A stretch of 64,000 bases of DNA, taken from positions 64,883,774-64,947,773 of the forward strand of contig CM036758.1 in NCBI GenBank assembly GCA_020796225.1, in the 5' to 3' direction. The position numbers and the translations under genes are program-made. Each line of letters begins with the position of its first letter. Position 1 is the stretch's first letter. Positions 19,590 to 28,567 of the stretch are shown here, one piece after another. The notes below the pieces were generated by a model. It saw only the letters and a list, made by a program, of their open reading frames with translations, made no database searches and was not told where the DNA came from. This DNA comes from Arion vulgaris. Its lineage: Eukaryota > Mollusca > Gastropoda > Stylommatophora > Arionidae.

Positions 19590-20500
19590 ATAAAGACAGC
19601 GACAATGGCAATAAGTATACAACAAGAAAACCTTACAATAAAATCCCAGATATATAGGCCTAAATGATACGCCTTGCAGAACGTAGACATAAAACAAACA
19701 ACTGAGGTCAAATACTTAGGAGCAATTTTCACAGCAGACGGAAGCATCGATAGCGAAATCAGCAATCGATGCACAACAGTTAACCAGGTATTTGGACAGT
19801 TAACACCACTGTTGTCACATAAAGAGATAGCGCTAAAACTTAAAGCAAATCTTATAAGAACGATTTTCTGGCCAACACTATGTTACCAGTGTCAAACATG
19901 GCCAATAACAGCAGCTAATGAGCGGAAAACCATAACAACGGAGATAAGGAGTCTTTGAAAAGCTGCAGGTGTGACAAAAGTTAATTGGATATCCTTTACA
20001 GGACTTTGCGAATCAACCCAACTTTTCAACGCTGTTTGTGATTTTTCTAAGCATTACGGTCAGTAGTTTGCCATTGCTTTCTGAACGGGTGGTGCCATCG
20101 TCCTTTTGTAAAAATTCACGCGAAACAATTTTCAACCAAATTATCCACAGTGTGATTCGAACTCAGAACGTCGGGGTAGACCGAGTCACTATCGCCTAAG
20201 CCACAAACGCCACGCAGGTGTAACAATAAGAGACACAATTAGAAATGAAGAAATCAGAAGACTGGATGTGAAACCAAACATGCAATTTATAAACGAACAA
20301 CATGATTAAATGGTTTGGACACCTAACAAGAATGCTCTTGTATCGTCTACCACAGAGAGCCACACATAAAACGTATATCGAGTACAAAGCAAGAGGAAGA
20401 CCACGCAAAAGATGGAGCGACAGCATCAAGAATAACTGTACGAAAATGAATATCAACCTACAAAGTGCCTTAAAACAAGCACATACAAGATAGCTACGCC
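19590..20500 (+). mobile_element. LINE-A copy, 5'-truncated, inserted in LINE-D
   Basis: The plus strand encodes the terminal part of a LINE reverse-transcriptase ORF: TTEVKYLGAIFTADGSID, then FWPTLCYQCQTWPITAANER, and after an interruption MIKWFGHLTRM and KARGRPRKRWSD. The interruption is SINE-3 at 19982-20222. It ends near AGATAGC followed by a C13 run. Order (YLG, LCYQCQTW, KWFGHL, GRPRKRW) matches the LINE-A copies at 26757 and 39759. Confidence 0.7.
19982..20222 (-). mobile_element. SINE-3 copy inserted in LINE-A
   Basis: Minus-oriented: head with A box TGGCTTAGGCGATAGTGA and B box GTTCGAATCAC at the high-coordinate side, tail GTCCTGTAAAGGATATCCA at the low side. Imperfect direct repeats GCAGGTGTGACAAAA and GCAGGTGTAACAATA flank it and look like the target-site duplication. 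Confidence 0.75.
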
Positions 20501-20514
20501 CCCCCCCCCCCCAC

Positions 20515-20760
20515 TTCTATAAAGAAGTAAATGGTGGAAGAGAAGGAGATGCTTAAATTCGAGTAAAGCCCTCACGTTGTTCCAATTTTTACATTCTCTT
20601 CCAAGAGTAATGATAACATTTGCTGAAGTTGACCATGTTATAACGTATTGGGATCCATTCTTCCCCTTTCGGTAGAGCCACACATGTGGTCACCTGGCTA
20701 ATTATTCATTCAGGACGAAATCCACGGTTTTTGAAACAGTTCTTGCATCTTCTGTGCACG
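20515..20760 (-). mobile_element. LINE-D 5' continuation
   Basis: Collinear with 44641-44880: CTCTTCCAAGAGTAATGATA, TTCTTCCC, CCTGGCTAATT. Together with 18880-19580 it forms one LINE-D copy split by LINE-A. Confidence 0.55.
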
Positions 20761-20934
20761 AATTCGACTCGTTGTATATATATGTGGGGGCGTAGGGGCG
20801 TTGGAAACTGTTATAATGGGGAGGGGGGCTTTACAAAGTTTATGCCCTGCAAAGTGAGCGGTGGACCGAAAAAAGTTTCTGAATCTATCGTCTAGCCAAA
20901 ACTACCTAAAACAAAGAACTTCTTACATAGTATG

Positions 20935-21270
20935 TGCAAGAGAATATTCAGTTTGGAATATCTTCATTGCACTCCGATGTCCATAGGTGCTCCTATCTCA
21001 TTCACAATATCTCCAACAGCGTCCAGCGACTGACCGTACCAGTTCGATTGATGAGCCTACTCACGTACCTGTTATGCTGTTCTTTTCATGCTTCTCCAAT
21101 CTTCAAACCCAGCTCCTGCAATCTAGTAGTTGACGTGGATTAGTTTAAATGAAAATCTTCTTTGCGGCCACACTCTATGGGGGCGTTCAAAATATCAGCT
21201 CTATCCATTGGCTGGCCCTCTGATATGGTGGCAGAGCCAGCCAGTCTGTCCTCTCATTGCCAACGACACC
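20935..21270 (-). mobile_element. LINE-D family 3' end
   Basis: Same 3' terminal segment as 55246-55600: TTTGGAATATCTTCATTGCA, ATAGGTGCTCC, CAACAGCGTCCAGCGACTGA, CCATTGGCTGGCCCTCTGAT, TTGCCAACGACACCCAT. Confidence 0.75.
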
Positions 21271-21275
21271 CATAT

Positions 21276-21490
21276 AAGAATATAAATCCCATCATCCAAA
21301 AGAGACGCTGGAGATAGATCAGACAATTGTTACGCATGGAGACTGTTTCGAAAACTGCACTGAAATGGACACTAGAGGATGCGCGAAAACATGGAAGACA
21401 TAGAATGACCTGGAGAACAGTAACAGAACTGAAAGAAATTAATAGCTGAAATAAACACAGTGGACAGCCAAGAACAAAACAATGTGGCAT
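21276..21490 (+). mobile_element. LINE 3' end (RTE-like)
   Basis: The plus strand encodes QRRW-R-IRQLLRMETVS, TALKWTLEDARKHGRHR and MTWRTVTELKE, the usual order at the C-terminus of RTE-like LINE ORFs, with internal stops. Confidence 0.6.
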
Positions 21491-21494
21491 ATGT

Positions 21495-21695
21495 TGCGTC
21501 TATTAAACAGAAGAATGGTGTGCATATGTTGCTGTCCTACTAAACAGAAGAATGGTGTGCATATGTTGCTGTCCTACTAAACAGAAAAATGGTGTGCATA
21601 TGTTGCTGTCCTACTAAACAGAAGAATGGTGTGCATATGTTGCTGTCCTACTAAACAGAAGAATGGTGTGCATATGTTGCTGTCCTAAACGAGAA
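21495..21695. repeat. Minisatellite, about 38-bp unit, 5 copies
   Basis: Unit contains GAATGGTGTGCATATGTTGC and TGTCCTACTAAACA. Confidence 0.95.
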
Positions 21696-21774
21696 GGGAT
21701 ATATGTTAGTGAAGGAACCAAGAAAAGATTAAGAGATAACATTGAAGCAGACATAGAAATACTTTCTCTCACTC

Positions 21775-22215
21775 TAGTCTGTGACATCTTTGGCACTTAG
21801 GGCAGCACACATTTCTTCTCTGGTCTTGGTCATCCTCTGTATTGTGTTCCAGCTGTGGTTCATTTTTTACAGTTCCTGTTCTACTCCAGGTGGTTTTGAG
21901 TCTTCCACATTTTCGTTTGGCCTCTAGTGTCCACATCTGTGCAGCTTTTATGAGTTATTGTCGATGTATTGGCTTGCGAGTTAGTGCATTCGTAAGTATT
22001 GCCGACATATTGGCTAACATATGTCCGATACATCTTAAGTTTTTAATGAGGTGCTCATATTCTCTTTCTGACACTGTGCAAGCAGTTCTTATTAAGAGAT
22101 AGTTCTTGGTCAGAACATGTGCAAGATATTTCGCCGACAAGTTGTATGGAAGGTGGAAAGTTTGAGCACATGTTGTTCTAATCTGTTCAGTAAAGTTAAT
22201 AGCACACAACTGTAG
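21775..22215 (-). mobile_element. LINE 3' end, decayed
   Basis: The minus strand gives broken LINE C-terminal text (SWNTIQRMTKTREEMCAALS, RGQTKMWKT). Frames are interrupted. Confidence 0.5.
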
Positions 22216-22329
22216 TATATATTAATCATGGTTTCGATGCTGTATTGGACTAATTTTCAGACTGTATGAAGAGTCATGAATGCACTTGATCCTTTCATTC
22301 TAGTTTTTTCACCTCTGGATACTTCTTCT

Positions 22330-22575
22330 TCTTCTACTGCTCAATATCGACGACTTGTTAACCACTCTTTGTGATTTGTATGTGATCCGATCCTGTGAGC
22401 GATTGTACTTTGTGCCAGTTATGCGCGAACAAGTTGGCGAGCACATCCGATTTTTGCAACACTTTTTATTTACTAGGTAGCTTCCTAGTCCCCTACCTCA
22501 GTTGCCTCTTACGACATGCCTTGTAGGTCGCACTGTTACTATTCTTCGCTCCCCTTGCAAGCCCTGGCAACAAAT
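22330..22575 (-). mobile_element. SINE-6 copy
   Basis: Minus strand: AAGGCATGTCGTAAGAGGCA, ACTGAGGTAGG, CTAGGAAGCTACCTAGTAAA, then ATCACAAAGAGTGGTTAACA. Collinear with 47590-47870. Confidence 0.7.
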
Positions 22576-22595
22576 GGGCAGCATTTTGATGCATT

Positions 22596-23300
22596 TATAT
22601 TGAAATGTATAGTAATTCAGTCAGTATATTGAAATGTATAGTAATTCAGTCAGTATATTGAAATGTATAGTAATTCAGTCAGTATATTGAAATGTATAGT
22701 AATTCAGTCAGTATATTGAAATGTATAGTAATTCAGTCAGTATATTGAAATGTATAGTAATTCAGTCAGTATATTGAAATGTATAGTAATTCAGTCAGTA
22801 TATTGAAATGTATAGTAATTCAGTCAGTATATTGAAATGTATAGTAATTCAGTCAGTATATTGAAATGTATAGTAATTCAGTCAGTATATTGAAATGTAT
22901 AGTAATTCAGTCAGTATATTGAAATGTATAGTAATTCAGTCAGTATATTGAAATGTATAGTAATTAAGTCAGTATATTGAAATGTTTAGTAATTCAGTCA
23001 GTATATTGAAATGTATAGTAATTCAGTCAGTATATTGAAATGTATAGTAATTCAGTCAGTATATTGAAATGTATAGTAATTCAGTCAGTATATTGAAATG
23101 TATAGTAATTCAGTCAGTATATTGAAATGTATAGTAATTCAGTCAGTATATTGAAATGTATAGTAATTCAGTCAGTATATTGAAATGTATAGTAATTCAG
23201 TCAGTATATTGAAATGTATAGTAATTCAGTCAGTATATTGAAATGTATAGTAATTCAGTCAGTATATTGAAATGTATAGTAATTCAGTCAGTATATTGGC
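22596..23300. repeat. Minisatellite, 29-bp unit, about 24 near-identical copies
   Basis: Unit TATTGAAATGTATAGTAATT + CAGTCAGTA; only two copies show single changes (AATTAAGTC near 22965, TGTTTAG near 22985). Confidence 0.98.
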
Positions 23301-23404
23301 TTTGCATCAACTTAAAAAATATCACAATCTCTGAAGGGGTTAATATCAGACCCAGCTCCTCTTTCGAGGCTGATAACACTTCCAAGAAATGTAAAAGCAG
23401 TCTA

Positions 23405-23663
23405 AAAATAAAGGGTTTTAAAGCCGAAGGATTGACTTCATTGCACAGGGTTTTACCCCATTTGGCTAGGTCCCTCTCGCATAAATGGCACGCCACCTGC
23501 CGAGAGTATTGCACAAAGCACGAACTACGTAGCTCCTGCAACAATCCTAGGGGTCTCTGGAAAAACTGCACTCGTGAACAGAAGGCCGAGGTCTGGATTC
23601 GAACCCACGACGTTTGACTCACAAGGCAAAGGGCGTAACCACTTAGCCACAGAGACCCCTAGT
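23405..23663 (-). mobile_element. SINE-1 copy
   Basis: Minus strand: CTGTGGCTAAGTGGTTACGC (A box), GGGTTCGAATCCAGACC (B box), CAGAGACCCCTAGGATTGTT, CTCGGCAGGTGGCGTGCCAT, tail CCTTCGGCTTTAAAACCC. Confidence 0.85.
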
Positions 23664-23714
23664 CTAGAAATATTAGCAGTCAACAATTAAGAAGAGAAAA
23701 CTAAAAACAGAGAT

Positions 23715-24058
23715 TGATAGGACCATCATCATTGCACTTTGGTGAGTAACCATGTGTGTCCGATCTCTTTCTTACACAGGAAGATCTCAGCTGCAGTGCA
23801 TGAACTTCGTAGGAGCGGCGAGTTCCGATGTAATTTTGAAAATGGTGAACATATTTTTGTAGGAATTTTATTTTTAATCTTTTCTAAGAAACTTTGTCCG
23901 GGCAGTGGCTTTCCAGCCTGCTCTTCTTGATTTTGAATGACCAAGGGTTCTTTTACATGCTCAAATTGAACACAGGACCTACGTTTTATCATCCATCTCC
24001 TATAGGACTAGGAACTCGATCTCACCTACACTGAGATCAGGGATCTCTGGAAAAATAT
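23715..24058 (-). mobile_element. SINE-2 copy, head missing
   Basis: Minus-oriented. The tail (CATCATCATTGCACTTTGGT read on plus) and body match the full copies at 49884 and 56960; it stops at GGAAAAATATCTAAATA where the Penelope-like element begins, so the tRNA-like head is absent. Confidence 0.75.
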
Positions 24059-24059
24059 C

Positions 24060-25125
24060 TAAATAGGGGGAAGACTGCAGTAAAACTTGGTAAATAGTGA
24101 AACACGTACAAACAAAGTACTATAGTTTTACAAAATACATAAACAGTGACGATAAACAGCAACGTTTGACCAACAAGGCCTTTATCAAGCAAGCGAACAA
24201 ACAGGAGTGACAAATTAAAATGAAACACAAATGGACGACCAAATACCAACGTATCTAAGGAAAATCTGGAATAAAACGAATAACGAAATAAATGTAACAC
24301 AAAAACACACATAAAAACTAGAAATAGAACGGAAAAGAAACAATGAAACATCTAGTATATAACTTGAATACATGCAACATATACCCATATAGATTACAAA
24401 GCATGGGAAGAGAAAGTACTAAGAAGCATAAGAATGTAATACATGCAACATATACCAATATAGATTACAAAGCATGGGAAGAGAAAGTACTAAGAAGCAT
24501 AAGAATGTAATACGTTGAGCCGCGTGGTCGCAAGGTACCATACAAAGAAATCAACCGATTCTCCAGAGCAAATCGACTACGATCATCAGAGGAACATGAT
24601 CGGATGGCTGTGACCTGGACATCGCAAGCTCCTGAATGGCCAGTATCATTGAAATGGGTAGCTACAGGGTCACAGAGCATTGGCGTATATCGCGCAAGTG
24701 TTGGGCAAATCGGTCACTGAGTCTCCTGCCGGTTTCCCCAATATAGGCCTTGTTACACTGCTTGCAGATAATGGCATAGATAATATTACGGGACTCGCAT
24801 GTGAAACTGTCTTCAACAACGAACGTGGCTTTTGGAAAAGACACCGTGCGGGTCTGTATTACATAAGCACAAGTGTTGCAGCGCCGCACTGGATGGTGCC
24901 AAAATGACTCTGGATATTAGGCTTGAGGTGACTGTGAACCAACATATCCTTAAGGCTTCTGTCCGTCTGTACGCCACCAAAGGATAGTGTTGGAAGATTG
25001 AACGTGTCTCAGGATCAGACTGAAGAATGGAGAGATGACGGAATAAGACTTTCTTCACAAGGGAACTATGAGGGTGGAAAGTTAAGACAAGTTTCACCCT
25101 GTCAGAATTGGAAGTTACATGAAAA
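24060..25125 (-). mobile_element. Penelope-like element, C-terminal and 3' part
   Basis: The minus strand encodes the region after the RT domain: DRVKLVLTFHPHSSLVKKV, LQSDPETRSIFQHYPLVAYR, then a GIY-YIG nuclease and the 3' UTR with the GATAAAGGCCTTGTTGGTC motif. Parts are in different frames, so it is inactive. A 75-bp segment containing GAAGAGAAAGTACTAAGAAG is duplicated at about 24365-24510. Confidence 0.75.
24662..24889 (-). pseudogene. GIY-YIG endonuclease domain of a Penelope-like element
   Basis: Conceptual protein of 75 residues: a CNTC zinc-binding-like start, then NIIYAIICKQCNKAYIGETG and RRLSDRFAQHLRDIR. IIYAI/YIG, the Arg in RRLSDR and the His in AQHL fit the GIY-YIG fold as used by Penelope-like retroelements. 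The frame continues into the next part at 24465-24680 only after a shift (FNDTGHSGACDVQVTAIRSC, ENRLISLYGTLRPRG). It would nick target DNA for target-primed reverse transcription in an intact element; here it is broken. Confidence 0.7.
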
Positions 25126-25208
25126 ATATCTAGATGGCTCCACGAGGGAGTGAACTTGGTATCTTTGGCATGAGAGATGAGCACCTACCCTCTACGCCAC
25201 AGACCCCA
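25110..25208 (-). mobile_element. SINE-2 head fragment
   Basis: Minus strand: CTGTGGCGTAGAGGGTAGGT (A box), AGTTCACTCCCTCGTGGAGC (degraded B box), ATCTAGATATTTTTC. Abuts the Penelope-like element. Confidence 0.6.
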
Positions 25209-25209
25209 G

Positions 25210-25425
25210 ATTTAAACACATAAATGAATTAAACCAACTTTAAAATATAATTTTTCATGTAACCTATTGTTTAGGTAAATAAATAAAATGTAAACAATAT
25301 ATGATAGAATCAGACACAACAAAAGCCAGCACAATTTCCATTAATTTAATAAAAATTCATGTGTTACCATAGCAACTAAAACATCAGTAACAATGGAGAA
25401 TGGAAACACATTGTGTAATTACACA
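25210..25425. other. No feature recognised
   Basis: AT-rich, non-coding. Confidence 0.5.
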
Positions 25426-25429
25426 ATCA

Positions 25430-25920
25430 GCATCATCAAATAGCCTGTGAAAAGTTACCAACAACACCAGAAAAGACAGAGCCACCAACATCAGCATAAT
25501 AAAGAAAGTTGGCACAGAACCTTGCTTGAATTACATTAAGAAACAAAGAATGAAGTGGTTTGGCCACTTAATAAGAATGCATCCAAACTCTACAGTATAG
25601 TCTTCTACAACAGAACATCAGGAAAGAAGGCAAAAGGAAGACCACGAAAAGATGGTTAGATGGCGTAGCAGAATCCTGTCAAAGAGCAAAAATAACAACC
25701 ACTCAAGCCACCAGAACAGCGCAAGACAAAAACAGAAAAACACGAAACTGAGCAACAACCCGGCAGCAGTGTGACGACACAAGAAGAAGACGACACTGAG
25801 CAACAACCCGGTAGCAGTGTGACGACACAAGAAGAAGACGGCACTGGGCAACAACCTGGCAGCAGTGTGACGACACTGAGCAACAACCCGGTAGTAGTGT
25901 GACGACACAAGAAGACGACA
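25430..25920 (+). mobile_element. LINE-B 3' end with tandemly amplified terminus
   Basis: Collinear with 30185-30547 (AAAGTTGGCACAGAACC, AAGAATGAAGTGGTTTGGCC, GGAAGACCACGAAAAGATGG). The terminal segment ACTGAGCAACAACCCGG + (T/C)AGCAGTGTGACGACAC + AAGAAGAAGACG is repeated about four times at 25740-25920. Confidence 0.85.
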
Positions 25921-25924
25921 AGGA

Positions 25925-26200
25925 ATAAATAGCATAAAAATAACACATAATAACAGAAACCGTAACAACAGCAATATAAAAATATTCCATTTAGTGCTGC
26001 TTTTTAAAAGTAATAGTATCTATGCTAGAACTGGTTTAAAAAAAAAAATTAACTTCATAACTATTTCCATCTCTTGTTTACAGTGAGAAAATCAAAACTG
26101 TTTGCATTTTCTATATTCTCTCTGTTGATAAGCCTATTCCTTGTCATGCTTGTTTATCCATTGTCATTATTTTTGTATCTGCTACATTGAGATCAAGAAG
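25925..26200. other. No feature recognised
   Basis: AT-rich, non-coding. Confidence 0.5.
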
Positions 26201-26204
26201 AGAC

Positions 26205-26552
26205 CAGTTTAGAAGTGAAAACATCAGAAAAAAATGTGGGTATGACACCAGTACTAAACTTCATCAAGAAACAAGAAATTAAATGGTTTGACCACATAAG
26301 CAGATTACCATCTTCAAAGGGCAATGATATTTAGATACATTGGATACAAAGCAAAAAGTCTTCTGCACACAAAAGTGGACCCCAGAAATAACAGAGGCAG
26401 TAAAAGACACCATGTATGAAGTGTACCCCAGAAATAACAGAGGCAGTAAAAGACACCATGTATGAAGTGTACACAAAAGACTGTGTTATAAATCTCTTTG
26501 TATCTCTCTGACGCTGTGAGGCAAAACATGATAAGAGTAAAGAAGAAAGATT
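26205..26552 (+). mobile_element. LINE-A 3' end
   Basis: Encodes FIKKQEIKWFDHISRL and then broken sequence; a 44-bp segment with CCCAGAAATAACAGAGGCAG is duplicated. Ends CTGACGCTGTGAGGCA, the LINE-A terminus. Confidence 0.75.
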
Positions 26553-26553
26553 A

Positions 26554-26668
<115 letters not shown>

Positions 26669-26757
26669 TGTGTTAATCTCATGCAGAGTATAGCTTTGAT
26701 TCGTTTAACATTTACTGGAAATGCAATCCAAGTTTTTAACTGCGATATTACTATATA

Positions 26758-27263
26758 GTCAATCTTTCTTTCTTTCTCGAATCCTGTATGCCTCACAGCG
26801 TCAGGTCAGGAAGAGATTTCTAAAACGGGCCCTAGTATGCGCTTCGTAGATAGTCTCTTTCGTCGCCTCTGTTATCTCTGAAGTCCATCTTTTGCGTGGC
26901 CTGCCTTTTGCTTTGTACCCATTGTATCGGAGCAGCATTGCTCTTTGGGGTGCACTGTCTGATGGTAATCTGCTTACGTGACCGAACCATTTAATTTGTT
27001 GTTTCTTGATGAAGTCTAGTACTGATGTTGTACCCACTTTTTCCTGATGTCTTCATTTCTCAACCGGTCTCTTCTTGTTACACCCAGCATTCTGCGTAGA
27101 CACTTCATCTCTGTTGTGACTAGTTTTCTTCTATCGTTTGTTGTCAGCGTCCAGGTTTGGCACTGGTAACATAATGTGGGGAGAAAGATTGTGTTGAACA
27201 TTGCTCTTTTTGTGTTCATGGTGACGTGTTTGCATCTTAAAATTGGCGCCATTTGCCCTATCA
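26758..27263 (-). mobile_element. LINE-A 3' end, fairly intact coding
   Basis: The minus strand encodes MIGQMAPILRCKHVTMNTKR, then LPTLCYQCQTWTLTTNDRRK, CLRRMLGVTRRDRLRNEDIR, FIKKQQIKWFGHVSRLPSDS and KAKGRPRKRWTSEITEA. One frame change splits it. Ends with the LINE-A 3' terminus TGACGCTGTGAGGCATACAG. Confidence 0.85.
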
Positions 27264-27670
27264 ATAAAGTTCTCTGATTGTGGTGGGGGTAGTCAATTTT
27301 AAGTTATGGTCCTTGAAATTAACAGACTTATCAAAAACTTTTTTGTGTGGTTTTCAAGCATGTATGTACCGGAACATTCCAACCTCCCTCACTTCCATGT
27401 ATAAATATATGTTACATAATAGATTTTACAGAACTTCCATTTCAAGATTTCAATTTAGGCATTGTTGCATTTAGTGTAGCATTTATCTACCGCGTCACAA
27501 CAACAATAATTATGATTGCAATTAAAATCACAGAGAATGGCAGCCATGTCTTGATGAATCCAAAGATACTGAAATAGATGAAATAAGTAAATATGTCTGA
27601 GTAATGTTTACATACAATTATTTAAGAAATCTGCTTACATATGTGCTTTCAAGTTAATCAATTATATGAA
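27264..27670. other. No feature recognised
   Basis: AT-rich; small open frames without recognisable content. Confidence 0.5.
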
Positions 27671-27674
27671 GACT

Positions 27675-28040
27675 CATTATAGCACTCTTGGACATGTCCA
27701 TAGGTGCTCCGATCTCCGCTTCAACAAATCCAGCAGCCCAACATGCTAGTTCGATGTTGATTTATCAATCTCTTAGCATATTTGGTATGTCGTTCTTTTT
27801 GGGCTGCACCAATTTTGACACCCATCTCTTTCAATCTGGTCAGCAAGTGGAATTCACAGCTCTGAAACTCCTCTGTTCGGAAAGACTCTCTCAGTGTGTT
27901 AAGAATGTAATTTCAGTCCATGGCATTTTCCTCTGAGACTGTAGAAATAATCTCAATGTAGATAATAATTGAATATAATAATAATTGTAGCATGCCAGCC
28001 AATCTATCAGCTCGTTCATTACCACCAGGACAAAAATGAA
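27675..28040 (-). mobile_element. LINE-D family 3' end
   Basis: Minus strand: GAGATCGGAGCACCTATGGA then CATGTCCAAGAGTGCTATAA; upstream GGTAATGAACGAGCTGATAG encodes the NERAD-type RNase H end. Confidence 0.7.
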
Positions 28041-28567
28041 TGGTGATTTCTCTGATCACTGTCTGTACCAGTACCTCCACCGAGTTACCTCATATATGCT
28101 TACCCACTTTTACAATTTTATTTCCAATATTAAACTTGTTGCTAAAGATGATGGACAGGGTACAATTGTGAAACATCATCAGATAAATTTATCATCAGTC
28201 TTAAATAACCTGATATCTCTATGGAGCTGTACCAACTGATATTAACTTACCTGATGTACTTTCCATAAACTAACATCAGGAAACACAGCTTAATCATATT
28301 GTAGCTACAACTACCATTGTAGTTCATCAAGTTTAAGGCCATCGCCACATGAGAATGACAGTTGTCGCAACAAAGGTTGTGCTGGGACAAAAATAATAAA
28401 GGAACATTTAAGATTGATATGTACAACTTACTAGATCACTGCAGTCAAGGTCTGCAGTTATAGTGCATGGTATATAATATGTATATAGTTATAGTAAAAG
28501 CTACATGTGTAGTTACAGTACATAGTACAAGCAAGGTATATTGTTACAGTACATATTACAAGCTCAT
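28041..28567. other. No feature recognised
   Basis: AT-rich, no coding region. Short repeats of TTACAGTACATA-type sequence near 28500-28560. Confidence 0.5.

Noticed and set aside
22596..23300. CRISPR-like regular repeats
   Set aside because: Units are contiguous without spacers; eukaryotic minisatellite.
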